64,000 bases of DNA, from positions 11,402,001 through 11,466,000 of the forward strand of contig OX940864.1 in assembly GCA_954871525.1 (NCBI GenBank), given 5' to 3'. A program made the position numbers and the translations under genes. The number at the start of each line of letters is the position of its first letter. Position 1 is the first letter of the stretch. Shown in pieces: positions 1 through 11,601 of the stretch. The stretch is from Parietaria judaica. Its lineage: Eukaryota; Streptophyta; Magnoliopsida; Rosales; Urticaceae. Under the pieces are notes generated by a model that saw only the letters and a program-made list of their open reading frames with translations, made no database searches and had not been told where the DNA came from.

Positions 1-301
1 AACGACGTATTCTTAATATTTATTTTCACCAAGTCGGTATTTATTTTGGTAAAAATTGTGATCCGAATTCATTTTCAAACCCGATCGTTCCGAAACTTCA
101 TGATCCGGCCTAAATTATCTACATTTATTGCGTTTATGCTTAAGGTTACAGTAATGTGAATTTACGCCTCTGCCCCTGGTTTTCTTCCCAAATTAGAGTT
201 TCACGTAAATTTTTTTAGTGCCAATTGCTTTTTTTGGCATTCTAACATCATTTTCTTATATTATCATTAAAAAAAGAGAGCATTGGTCTATTAATCCCCT
301 T

Positions 302-354
<53 letters not shown>

Positions 355-359
355 AAAAA
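1..359. other. Intergenic DNA 3' of the PPR gene, with ATT microsatellite
   Basis: No gene is visible here. The stretch is AT-rich, and a perfect ATT/TTA trinucleotide run occupies about 304-352. The run ends only a few bases from the stop codon of the minus-strand PPR gene, so it would lie in or next to that gene's 3' untranslated region. Confidence 0.7.
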
Positions 360-2153
360 TCACCAATAATCTCCACAAGTGCATCTGCCATCTTCAAACC
401 TATGAAACCTATTGTTGTCTCTCAAAACGACAACTCTCTTGGAACACTTTGACATGAACTTGATCGCATTGTGACAATCCCCACACACTCGCAGGTTCTT
501 CATCACCCTAATCACCCTCTCTTCTGGCAAAGCTATGATCCCGAAAGCTATGGCCAATCTCTCACTGTGGTACCTAACTTCCTCGCCCGTCTCGCTTCCG
601 TCCACTCGCCTCAACGCGTGTCTCGTGTCCACGACGTAGCCCGCCTTCTCGATCTCCTCGTACAGCTCCTCGAGCTTCTCGTAGATCGCGTCGCTCCTCG
701 CGTGCGTTCGGTCCCGGGACACGAAGGAGTGGACTTCGTTCCCAGCTTCGACCCAGCTCAGCCCGGTTTCCTTCCTCACTCCGTGATCTCTCAGCCGTTT
801 CCTCACTCGGGCCGCGTCGTCCCATCTCCCGGAGGCTGTGTACGCGTTGGCGAGCAGTACGTGGAGGCCCGGGCCCATGGCATTCCAGTCCGTGATACGA
901 TCGGCCACGGAAGCCGCCAGCTCGGCATCCCCGTGGATCCGACACCCCGTGAGTAGCGCCCCCCAGACGCCCTCTGTTGGGCTTATCGGCATATTTTCGA
1001 CGGTGGAGACTGCATCGTGCAATTTCCCTGCTCGGCCAAGCAAGTCGACCAGCGTTGCATAGTGCTGAGCTCCGGGCTCGATCCCATACTCCTTCATAAG
1101 ATCGAAGTAGTAACGTCCCTTTTCGACTAGCCCCGAGTGGCTACAAGCGTAGAGCAAACCCAGAAACGTGATGAAATTCGGCTTCGTTCCGACGCTCTCC
1201 ATTTCTTCGAAGAGAACGAGCGCTTTCCCGGTTTCGGCGTGTTGAGCGTAGCTTAGGAGCATCGCGTTCCATAGACCGAGATTCTTATCATCGATCTCGT
1301 TGAAAACCCGGCACGCTCCTTCAATGACGCCGCAACGGGCGTACAACGAGACCAAAGACGTCCCAACGAAGCTCGACGAGTCGAAGCCGGTTTTGAAGCA
1401 CAGCCCGTGAATTTGCATGCCCAATTCAAGCAGGGTCAAATTCCCGCAAACCCTAGCCACGCTCGTGAACGTGAAGTCGTTGACCTCGACGCCCTCCACC
1501 AACGCCCGCTTAAACAGTGTCACGGCCTCCCCGTCTTTACCGAACGCAACGTACGCCGATATCATCCCACTCCACGACACCACATTCCTGTCCGGCATTC
1601 CATCAAACACCCTCCGAGCGTCGTCGATCTCGCCGCACTTCGCGTACATATCCACCACCGCGCTCCCCACGAACACATCACGCTCAAAAGCGGTCTTCAC
1701 CACAATGCCGTGAACGGATCTCCCGACTTCGGCCCTCCCGAGGATCCCAGCCGCCTTTGCCGCGCTCGGGAATATCCGATCATCAGCGCCGAGCCCGTCC
1801 CCGAGCATCCGCCGGAAGTGCTCTAACGCGGCCAACGGAAGGTCATTCTGCGCGAAGCAAGCAATGACGGAGCTCCAAGTGGTGGCCGATTTCGCCGCCG
1901 TTTCGTCGAACACCTTGCTTGCGCCGCAAGGAAGCCGGGTTTTGGAGTAGAAGTTGATGAGGTTGTGGGAGACGAGAGGGATGTTTCGGAAACCGAGTTT
2001 GATGATCTGGGCATGGAGTTTGAGGCCTCGTGGGGTCGATCTTGAGCGGGTCGCGGAGAGAAGGGCATCGCATAGTGGCTTGTGGTTGGTCGGAGAGTTT
2101 GAGGTTGTCGGAGAGGACAGAGAGTAAAGGCGTTTGGGAAAGTGGTGAAGCAT
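360..2153 (-). CDS. MEF1: DYW-type pentatricopeptide repeat protein, MEF1-like mitochondrial RNA editing factor
   Basis: This is a single-exon PPR gene of the PLS-DYW class. Such proteins bind one organellar transcript site through their helical repeats and guide C-to-U editing. The protein is 597 aa from the ATG at 2153. Tandem PPR units (for example the VVDMYAKCGEIDDARRVFDG type) fill about residues 60-430, followed by E/E+ segments and a C-terminal DYW domain. The deaminase-like zinc motif is visible as HSE (about 529-531) and CGDC (about 557-560), and the protein ends in CGDYW. From memory the sequence aligns along its whole length with Arabidopsis MEF1 (At5g52630, about 588 aa). The open frame continues 28 codons upstream to 2237, but that part is encoded by a TG/TA microsatellite and gives IYIYIHTHT, so I chose the inner ATG. 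The N-terminus starting there is rich in Ser/Arg and fits a mitochondrial presequence. The orthology is recalled, not computed. Confidence 0.9.
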   Translation of the reverse strand: MLHHFPKRLYSLSSPTTSNSPTNHKPLCDALLSATRSRSTPRGLKLHAQIIKLGFRNIPLVSHNLINFYSKTRLPCGASKVFDETAAKSATTWSSVIACFAQNDLPLAALEHFRRMLGDGLGADDRIFPSAAKAAGILGRAEVGRSVHGIVVKTAFERDVFVGSAVVDMYAKCGEIDDARRVFDGMPDRNVVSWSGMISAYVAFGKDGEAVTLFKRALVEGVEVNDFTFTSVARVCGNLTLLELGMQIHGLCFKTGFDSSSFVGTSLVSLYARCGVIEGACRVFNEIDDKNLGLWNAMLLSYAQHAETGKALVLFEEMESVGTKPNFITFLGLLYACSHSGLVEKGRYYFDLMKEYGIEPGAQHYATLVDLLGRAGKLHDAVSTVENMPISPTEGVWGALLTGCRIHGDAELAASVADRITDWNAMGPGLHVLLANAYTASGRWDDAARVRKRLRDHGVRKETGLSWVEAGNEVHSFVSRDRTHARSDAIYEKLEELYEEIEKAGYVVDTRHALRRVDGSETGEEVRYHSERLAIAFGIIALPEERVIRVMKNLRVCGDCHNAIKFMSKCSKRVVVLRDNNRFHRFEDGRCTCGDYW

Positions 2154-2189
2154 CTGAGGACTTCCAAGAAGAAGAAGCTCGCTCACGCG

Positions 2190-2221
2190 TGTGTGTGTGT
2201 GTATATATATATATATATTTA
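2190..2221. repeat. TG/TA dinucleotide microsatellite in the PPR 5' leader
   Basis: A GTGTGTGT run followed by TATATATA lies directly upstream of the chosen PPR start codon. It extends the open frame artificially with alternating Ile-Tyr and His-Thr codons. Confidence 0.8.
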
Positions 2222-2237
2222 TACGTGCATGATGCAT

Positions 2238-4415
2238 GGATAGTACGATGATTTTTGTGTTTGTATTTTTTATTTTCTTTAAAATAAAAATGTGATTGAT
2301 TATTATTTTCTTACAACAGTGTTTCGTTACTTATTTGTTAAAATTAATTAAAAATACTTAATTGAAACTAATAAAATATGCAAATAAGTATACAAAAATC
2401 TATAATTTAGAAAATAGTTTCAATAAATATGCAATTTCAGTGTGAAGCAAGTTGTTTGAAAAAATCAATAAAACGTGACGAACAAACTGTAATTGGTATT
2501 TGGTAATCTCTGTTAAGTAATTGACATTAACATTCAGATTTAGTTGTGAAGGAAACTGATCAGATTCAACCTCTAGTTATGATAAGTGTTGAGGGCGTTT
2601 TGTACACTCAACAATCACAAGGGTTGGTCCCTTGTTTTTAAAAAAAGAGGTTCGGTTTTTCCCGTTTAATAGCCAAAAACACTCAAGATGAAGATAATCC
2701 TGTTTTATTGAAAATGGAATCTGTCTCTCTCCTTTTACATAGTTTTTCCTCCCCTTTTATAGGCCAATCTTCCCGCCTCCATCGGAGTCCCATCGCAAAA
2801 GCCCGGTGCACTCTTCTTTCGCGTGGTTCGAGCCGACTGGGTTACTACCGAAGTGGCCGCATTAAATGCTCGTCTCATCGCGGTGTGCTCAAGCATTTAA
2901 TGTTTGTCTCATCGAGGCCTCAAGCATTGAATGCTTATCCCATCAGTCATTGTCAACAATCTGTCAGTACGTCTCGTCGCGCCAGAGTCTCCTCGACTCT
3001 CTCCTGTGCCGCCGACGCTTTTTTGCAACCCCCTCCTTACTCGTGTCGTCAACGCCACTTTCCCTTCTCCTTGACCCGTCGTCCCGTCGCTCCTTCGAAC
3101 GTCACATGCCCTGTTGCCGATGCCTCTTGTCGACGCTCGGCCCTTCTTCCTATGAGGCTTGACCCTTTCTCTCGTCGAACCAATGATCCGTCGTTGTCAC
3201 CAATTCCACTCGTCGATCTTTGACTTGGTGATCGTCGCCATCGTCTACTTCTCTCGTCGATCTTCGACCTTGCGGTCGTCGTCATCGTTGGTTCTCCCCG
3301 TTGGTCCTTTCGTTGCTCTTTGGCATCCCTCGGACTCTGACGTCGCCTGCCCCCCTTCTCATATTAGGCCTGTGCATTGTTTAAGGATGGATCTGACCGG
3401 ATCCGACCTTAACACTAAGCTAATTGATTTAAGAATTATAATAAATCGAATTTAGAAAGAAAAGAAAAAGTAAAACGATGAAGAACTAACTTTTAAGGGG
3501 TGGAGCGACGGTGAGCGCGAGTGAATGATGATGATGAGCGCCAAGCGACGGAGGAGGCAGAGAGAGAAATAGTGCGTGAGATGTTTCAGAGAGTGAAGGT
3601 GATCACGAAGTCAATGAAAATGGAGGGTACTCGAAAGCAAATAAAAATGTGAAAAAAATCGTTTTTATTTTGCAGAGTATAATTTAAAAAAAGAAAGATG
3701 ATTTTGATAAAATATTTTTACAAAAAAAATCACTCATTTTTCTTTTAATTTTTATTTTGAGGAATATACCTTAAGAATCTTTTGCCAAAATACTAAATGC
3801 TTTTTAGAAATGCTTCTAAACACTACCTACGGTATCGGATTTGGCTTATTTCTTGGGTTTGGGTTCTGCTTTCAGATAAGCCATTTTTCAAAGCCGGGAA
3901 TTGGACCGGATCGGGTAAAAAAACGAAGCAACCCAAATTTTAAACAAATATATTAATGAATTATTTATAAGTTTGTAACAATATATTCAAGTTGAATAAC
4001 AAGCATGGCTTAAATTTCAAATAACACAAGATCTAACTCTCAAATTAAATAAAAAATAATTAAACCGGGCCAATCCGGACTGGTTCTTATTTATTTATTT
4101 TTAAATAAAAAGTCAGTTTATGAGCTGAACCTGGACAGGGAGCGGGTAAAACACAAGAATTCGGTAAAGGTGAAAGTTTAGGTCGGAAAACCGGTATTTT
4201 ACCCGGTCCGGATTGGCCTCCTAAACCAATTATTTTTGTTAAAAAGTTTTTAGTTTTTGTCCCTGATGTTTATTTATCAAGTATTATAAATTTATAATTA
4301 TATATTTGATAAATGCACACGAGGAATAAACGGTGTCGTTTTGCTGAGTTCTGTCTTTCTTCTCCTTCCAAAGAGAAGTAAACCCCGCGAAAAACCAGAG
4401 AAACCCCCAATCGCC
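2238..4415. other. Intergenic region between divergent PPR and ARM-repeat genes
   Basis: This 2.2-kb spacer separates the start of the minus-strand PPR gene from the start of the plus-strand ARM gene, so it must hold both promoters. About 2700-3380 is pyrimidine-rich and contains a 171-codon open frame (2708-3223) rich in Ser and Arg. That frame has no recognisable domain and looks like translated low-complexity repeat DNA. The segment 3840-4240 is AT-rich with repeated ACCGGACCGG-like words. I see no gene here. Confidence 0.5.
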
Positions 4416-4780
4416 ATGGAAGACGAAGACGAGACCTTCCTCTCCAAATCGAGCTCTTCCATGGCTTCTCTCACTCTCGGAAGACTCCTCACCTCTCTCC
4501 TCGCCGCTCGCCCCAGGAAGCTCAACGACGCCGTTTCGCGCCTCTCCTCCGGCTCTCGCTCCTCGCCTTCCGTCGGTTCGTTCGTGCGAATCGATTACAC
4601 AATTCGCTATGGCCTTCTCAGGTTTTTCTCTGATATCTATGTTCTTGTTCAGGTTCGTTGGACGAATCGCTCTGGTTTCTGCACAAGTACGTGAAGGAAT
4701 GCGCTGAGAAGGCCGAGTCTTTGGATGGCGTTCTCGTTCCTATGCTCGAACATGTACGATACAATGTTAACTTCATCTAC

Positions 4781-4819
<39 letters not shown>

Positions 4820-7800
4820 CTTAAGCTTCTTTGTTGTTTGATAAACAGACATTGAGGTCCAAGGATGCGAAGAGCTTACACAGTGGACAGTCCATGGTGC
4901 TTTTGAACTGGCTATTTCAAGATGAAATTCTTTTCGACGCCATAGCGGAAAGCCTTTCGAAGATCATTGCCACTAAAGAGGACCGTTTCATTGCTCTTGG
5001 TTGGTGTGTGCTTGTGCGTGCGCTCGTCGAATTCGAATGCGGTTCGGATCAGTACCCAATGAATGGTATTTCGTGATACTCTTCTTAAATCATGTTACGG
5101 AACTTTTATATAATTGATGGATTTTTATAACGACAGGAATAAGGCAAAGGCAGAATGAGTTGCTGAACACATTAGCTTCCTGTATTCCGTATCTCGGTCG
5201 AATTGTATGTCAAGGAAGGTATATAAACTTGATTCAAGGATCGAATAGTTTCCGTTTCGGTGAAGATTGACGAGCATTATCGGAGTTTGTTGTTCATTTT
5301 TTAATACGCATTTGTATGTAGCAATTTGCAGGACGGGTTTGAGCTTCCATCCCGCCTTGCAGTGGCAGCGGCCGATTGTTTTTTGTCTCTTACTGAGTCG
5401 TTGACCAAGATTTCTTCACGTCCAAGCAACAAGAAGAAATCATTGGATTCGAGCAAACCTAATCAACGGGTGTCATTACTAGCCACCGGTGCTGATCGGG
5501 ACGCAATCCCGGCACAGAAGTTGTCTGAAGTTTCAGACAAAAAATTGGAAAATTTGCTTTGGGAACATCTTGCGGAGCTTATTAATTTGGCTGAGAAACT
5601 CCTAGCTGTAAGTTAAATATTCTGCTTGTTGGCGTTCTTCTCAGTTTGTTTGAGTGTTTACATATAGAATGTAGTATTTTCGAGTCAGAGAAATCTTAAA
5701 GCTTGAAAAAAGATTATATCATGATGTTAGACCTTGAACTATATTTATTTAATTATGTCTTTTAAGCGTTCTATTTTATAAGGGTATTAGAGGTATTTTA
5801 CAATAATTATAGGATTAGTATTTCTAGATAGGTGCGACATCATTGGGAGAGTTTCTCGGTCTAATTCTCGAATTAGAAACCAGGGTTCCGTAAATCAATA
5901 AAGAGTTCTCGTGTTCTTTGATTATCGGTTTGATTTCTTTCTAATCGCGATCTTGGAACCTCTAATATATACCTATTTTATATTGTAGTGGAGCCAGAAA
6001 AGTAGACCCCTGCATTTCAAAGGGTTAGAGCAAGTTCTCAAGTGGCTGAAAGAGATAAAAAGTCAATACGGCCATCCTCAGGTTGATACAGGTCCTCTAA
6101 GAAAGCTTCGCTTGTTATCTTGAATTAATCTGTTGATATTCATATTTATATGTGTGTGGATTTTTATTTTTCTGATTCCGATACCAAAGTCGGGCTCCGG
6201 AAAGACGGGCATCTTGCTACTATCTTCGTGCTGGAAGCACTATAGCGTGCTACTTCGATTAGAAGATCACAAAGGTTCTTATCAGTACAAGGAATTATTG
6301 GAACAGTATTTATCAGGCCTCAAGGTCAGGCTTACTATCCTTTTCCCTTTCCATTGTGACCGTTTATTTTTGTATTTTCTGATAGTTTGTATGTATATTA
6401 TATCAGATTTCCGTGTTTATATGTGCAGTTTTTTACGGATAATCATGGAAGGGAGCCTTCTGAGGATAAAGCAAGTGGTATTGATACCAGAAAGTTCTTT
6501 CTAAACTGCCTCTGCCTTTTGCTGGGTCGATTCGATAGAAAGAGATTTGAACGCATAGTTTCGGAAGACGGGATGAGGATAATTCATGTCGTTTTGCCTC
6601 AGGTAGTTTCGTTAAGCATCTTAAGCCTAAGACCATGAGATGAAATTATGCTCCATTGTTCTTATGTTGCATTTTTTTTTTCTTATTTCCGTGAAGCTCC
6701 ATTGTTCCAATGATGATGTCATAGAGGGTGTTGTTTGTATACTAAAAGCATTCATTTTCAAGCCACAAAGCTCATCTGGAAATAGTCACGGTGACAGCAT
6801 AGAAACTGATGCTATGCTTCCGTTGCTAATTAACCTTCTCGATGAGCAAGACGGTACAGCTCGAGCTGTGGTCAAGCTCTTGGCAGAATATTGTTTAATG
6901 TTAGTCTAATTTTCACTCCTTTAAATGGTTGAAAAACTTCGGAAAGTCAATTATTTCATCTCGATTTCCTGATAATGGTTGACCAGGAGCAAAGAAAGAC
7001 ACTGCCTGCCAGAAGTTCTGCAGCGTCTTTCTTCGGAGACCGTTCAACAGAGGAAGAATGCAATGGCCGTTATTGCAGAGCTTTTAAATTCAGTTACCTT
7101 GCTTCCCAAGTCATCTAGGTATATTAATGGTCTCCTATAACTGGTGATTTCTTCAGTTTATTTCTTTCTTTCTTTCATGCAATATATTCTTTTCATTGAT
7201 TGTTGCAGGCAGGATATAGCAGACCACTTACTTGAGCGTCTTGATGATGAAGAAATTGCAATCCGTGAACAAGCATCCGATTTGGTTTCGATAATTGGTT
7301 AGTTTGACAATCTCCATTTTACAACCAATTTGTTTAGAAATGAGATGAAAGGCTTGAATCAGCTTTTTATATTCAACTTTCATCTTTGAAAGAATCTTGC
7401 TGGTTTCCTCTTTAAATAATTTTCCTGACATAATTATATTTCCATATCTTTTTCTTCGAATTCTCTAGTCCTCAACTTTGAATCAGTCTAATTCTTCCTG
7501 CAGATCCTTCGATGTTTTTGCCTTCACTAGTTCATCTGGTTTTGTCAATAAATCAACGAGTGCAATCAGCTTCTTCTGATGCTCTTCTAAGGGTCCTTAA
7601 AGTCCATAGTCAAAATGGAGAAGTAATATGCACATTGCTCGACTGTCTCATGTATTTTCCTCTCATCTCCCTTTTTTCCGTTCTTCAAATTTTCAGTTTA
7701 AAGCTTAATTTCCGGAAGTTCCGATGATTGTCATCTCATGCAGAAACATCAGCCAAAGCCCGGATCTTCAGAATGACAAAGGAGATTCACAAGGTATGTT

Positions 7801-10800
7801 GTAAATGGTTTTGAATCATTTTCTGTCCAAATGTACTGATTGTAAGTCCATCTTTTTCAACACGAGTTCTCTTCCTCCTCAAATTTTTTTCCAGGATCGA
7901 AACTGGTTTGTGATCGAGTGCTCTCATTGATACCAGAATGGTCTAGAAGTGTAAGATTCGTTTCTATATGTTCTGCACTTATTTATAGACAATATAATGC
8001 TTGTGTAAAGAAGATAGTCCAATTAAGCGTTGGATCAATAAGCTCTGTTACAGTCTTCTTTCTCTCGCTGATCTTTGCTCGCTTTGTCCTCCTTAACATT
8101 TTGGAATTCTAGTATAGGAAATTATCAATCACTGATATTACTTTTGATATCGCAGGTTCCTAAATGGGATGTTCTAATTGGACCATTGATAGACAAGATG
8201 TTTTCGCACCCCGCAAATGCAACTATTGTTAGGTTTTTTAGTCACATCAGTAAACACCTCGCCGAAGCTGCCGATACAGTCCTCTATCACGTTTTGCTGC
8301 ATACGAGACGACAGACGGAGTGAGTGTCTATGAAATCAAATTCAAATGATTTACTGAGCCCCATAACTATTTTTTTTAATTATTATTTTTACTTAAGTAA
8401 AGCTTTGACATTGACTCAGTTTGCCCTCTGATTTTTTAATCAGTTTGTGCTATGGACCACCTATAAACTTTAGCGGTTTACCCACCGCTCTCGGTTATAT
8501 ATATGATGGTTTCTACTTTCTATTATATTTCAAAGAATATCTTGACATTTTTTACACTCGGCTGTTTTATGGGAAGTTCTCAGGGGGTTAAGTGAAGAAA
8601 GTTCACCAGTTTTCATGCAAATGACCATTTTGTCCCTATTAAAAGAAATTGTCTATATTTAATGGAGGTAAACTGTCATTACAAGTTCAAGGGGCAAACT
8701 GAGACTATGCGACATTTAGCAAGGGAACTGATGTTTACTCTTTAATTTTCACAAACTTGTTGCTATATATTCTTTTAATTTTATGTTTTAAACATTATTG
8801 TTTTTGTTGATTTTTTTTTCTTTTCTTTTTTCGTGGGAACTTTATAATGTCAATTCTTGTGAAAGTGTTTCGATAGACGTACATATTCCTCTTTTGCAGT
8901 ATGGATGAGCAAACCTTCTCAATATGTGAAAATCGAACACATACAAGCGAGGACTCGGCGATTATGCAGCAATTGCTGTTCGAGCATCTTTGCCCACTTC
9001 TAATTATCAGGATGCTTCCATTAAGCTGCTTTAATGACCTTAATTCATCTAATATGTATGGTCAGCTTATTAATCAAGGTAATGTCTATCTTGCATATTA
9101 ATCAAGTTTATCCAAAAATGTTACTCTTAGGACGTATATATCTCTGAATGCATGCGCTGGTATCTCGATAGCTTGGTATCAGCTTCTTATTTCACTCTTT
9201 GGTTTTACTCGTTGTTAGCTCAGATCATGGAGATGCAAAGATCTTTAGTAACGATGGCATTACGAATCTTCTTTTTAAGAGGTTGATTGGCTTCATAAGC
9301 TTTTCCAAAGTTCAAAGCTGAATTCTGTACTCTTTTTCATGCTGAATTTATATTTTTATTAAATTTTAATTAGGGCATTCGACAAGTTTGAATTTGAAGA
9401 TGTGCGTAAACTTGCGGCTGAGCTCTGTGGGAGAATTCATCCTCAAGTATGTAACACCCTTATATTATTTACATGTCGTACCATTATTCACTTTGCCATT
9501 TTTTTTTCTGTGCGTAGCTATTGATTTTCATTAGCATTTCAAAATCTTTATAATTTACTACTTCTCAGATCAATACTAAAGGTGTAACTTGTTTGTTTTC
9601 ACTTTGTAGGTGCTCATACCAGTTGTTAGCTCTCAGCTAGAACACGCCGTTAGTTCTCGAGACATACTAAAGATGAAAACTTGTTTGTTTTCGCTTTGCA
9701 CCTCCCTCATGGTAATTGTACCTTTTCTCCGTCTATTTCACGCCTTACCATATTTCCGATCTCATCACTTTATTCACTCTTATAGGTCAGGCCCGAAGAT
9801 TCAGTTTCACATCCTGCAATGTTTGAAGTTAGAAAATCACTGGAGAAGGTTCTGTTATGGCCTTCGCTCGATGGGGATGAAGGTTTGTAAAGTACCTAGC
9901 TAGCTAGCAATGTGTCAATTTCTAAGTTGAACTAGATATATACGGAGGCCCCGACTTTGTATTTTTTGTCCCTATCTAGCCCCACTTTTTAAGATGCTGA
10001 CTATATTTCACTCTTGAATTTGTATTTTAGTCCCTATCTAGCCCTCCTGACAGGACACTGTCAGTTTTTAACGGAAATTTCATTTTTGGAATAGCATTCG
10101 TGGTCAAATATGGATAAAAAAGCAAAATAGAGGGCGAAGTAAAAAAATTACAAATTTAAGGTGTGATGGTCATTAATCAAGGTGGCAGGCCAAATAGAGA
10201 CAAAAACACATAGTCTAGGGGTCTCCCGGAGCTTGACCGTCCTTTTAAGTTTGATGCAAGTAAATGTTAATTTCAGTTTCGAGAGCGCAACATGGATGCA
10301 TCGATAGCCTAGCACTAATGATATGTGCGGAGTTGCAAGCTCCAAAGTCTTCTAACATTGTTGGAAAGAACACTAACCAAACTTCCGTGGACGCCTCGTC
10401 ACGAGATCTGGTCCTCAATTACGTGATCCTTAAACTCACTTCCAACGATAACGGGCCCGTTTTGACCTCATTCCGCTTATGCATGGCCAATGTCATCATC
10501 AGTGCTTGTCAAAAGATTCCAGACTCTACCAAGAAACGACTTGCTAAAAGGGTTCTTCCTCGTCTCATCCCTCTAGTTGAGGTACATGACTTACATGGTT
10601 CTTTAAGTTTTTCTTTTATTTATAAAACACGCCGAATAAATCACATTCATCGCATATTAGTTATATCAGTTACCTCTTAGCTGAAATCTGTAACATTTTT
10701 TGTAGTCTAGGGGATAGTTTTGCCAGAAATAAAGAATAAGGGGCGAACTGTCACATCTCTAAAAGTTCACGGCGCGTTATTGTCTATTATTCTATTATCT

Positions 10801-11601
10801 TCTGTCAATATCTATTCCAAATTTGGTTCCTATTTCCTGATTCATTCTAACACGAGTGAAATTGTGCAGATGATTACGGAATCAGACGTTAGAGCAGCAT
10901 GCATCCAAGTTCTGTTTTCTGCGGTGTATCATCTGAAATCCCGAGTTTACCCTTATGCACCCAATCTACTAAAGCTCTCACTCAAAGCTCTTAAGAAAGG
11001 TTCGGAGAAGGTAAAGCAAAACTCGGGTCCCACTAGTCATTCTGCTTCATTTTTGCATTATTATGGTGGCCATAATAAATTACTATCTGAAGGTAAAAAA
11101 GAAAAGAAAAAAAGACAGCATAATAGTTAATTGTGGAAATTGAAATAAATAAATAAATAAATAAATAATGATTTTGGGTAAATATTGAACGTTTTTTCTT
11201 TTAAGTCAGGCTGTATTTCTGTCCGCCCCTGCTCGAGAGCAAGTATTAATGATAATTGTAGGAAATGGCAACATTTTGAAAGAAAAAAAAAAAAAAATAG
11301 ACGTGAATACATATAAACGGAAAAAAAAAGTAAAGAAATATTACTGAAATACAGAATCATTATAATGCACTGAGCTAATCCAATGATATTGGAATTGATG
11401 TCGTATATCTGCTGACAGGAGAAGTTGGCCGGTGCAAAGCTTATGGCGTCGCTCATGGGCAGCGACGATGAGGTTTTGGCGAGCATTTCGGTCGGGCTAA
11501 CAGAAGCGAGGTCGGTACTCTCTGCTCTTTCTTTGACTGACCCGTCACTCGAGCTAAGACAGATCTGCTCCAAGTTGTTGGCTTGTATAACCTTTTCCTG
11601 A
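4416..11601 (+). CDS. ARM-repeat superfamily protein (At3g57570-like), 23 exons
   Basis: The spliced product is 1075 aa and made mostly of amphipathic helical hairpins. It contains leucine-rich stretches such as DHLLERLDDEEIAIREQASDL that are typical of HEAT/ARM repeats. Exons: 4416-4575, 4653-4753, 4849-5065, 5137-5218, 5322-5607, 5989-6081, 6190-6324, 6429-6602, 6697-6899, 6987-7118, 7209-7297, 7504-7651, 7744-7793, 7895-7950, 8156-8319, 8900-9078, 9224-9281, 9374-9446, 9610-9711, 9786-9882, 10277-10581, 10870-11010 and 11419-11601. All introns are GT-AG. The exon lengths sum to 3228 nt with phase kept at each junction, which strongly supports the model. The start ATG at 4416 precedes an acidic MEDEDE N-terminus. 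No catalytic motif is visible, and the SGSGKTG string is not in a P-loop context. The function is unknown; a scaffold role is inferred from the fold. The At3g57570 assignment is from memory and is supported by the neighbouring DREB2F-like and ADSS genes. Confidence 0.85.
4783..4814. repeat. TA microsatellite in ARM gene intron 2
   Basis: A run of TA dinucleotides inside the second intron. Confidence 0.8.
9944..10229. mobile_element. Small terminal-inverted-repeat element in ARM gene intron 20
   Basis: The left end (GGAGGCCCCGACTTTGTAT then TTTTTGTCCCTATCTAGCCC) matches the reverse complement of the right end (GGGAGACCCCTAGACTATG then TGTTTTTGTCTCTATTTGGCC) imperfectly over about 40 bp. The interior is non-coding. 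The element sits between exons 20 and 21 and fills most of that intron. I could not find a clear target-site duplication, so the class is open; a miniature Mutator-like element is my guess. Confidence 0.5.

Noticed and set aside
471..2251. Several open frames opposite or overlapping the PPR gene (471-956, 1407-1826, 1823-2167 and others)
   Set aside because: They are shadows of the GC-rich PPR coding exon in other frames, with Arg/Pro/Ser-rich nonsense sequence.
2588..3385. Possible solo LTR beginning TGTTGAGGGCG
   Set aside because: I could not find a matching CA-ended 3' boundary, a target duplication or a second copy.
2708..3455. Open frames of 171, 98 and 98 codons after the PPR gene
   Set aside because: Ser/Arg/Leu-rich translation of pyrimidine-rich repeat DNA, mutually overlapping, with no domain and no supporting splice or leader pattern.
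6190..6213. SGSGKTG resembling a P-loop in the ARM-repeat protein
   Set aside because: It lacks the preceding strand and any Walker B or switch motifs; it falls at an exon border in an alpha-helical protein.
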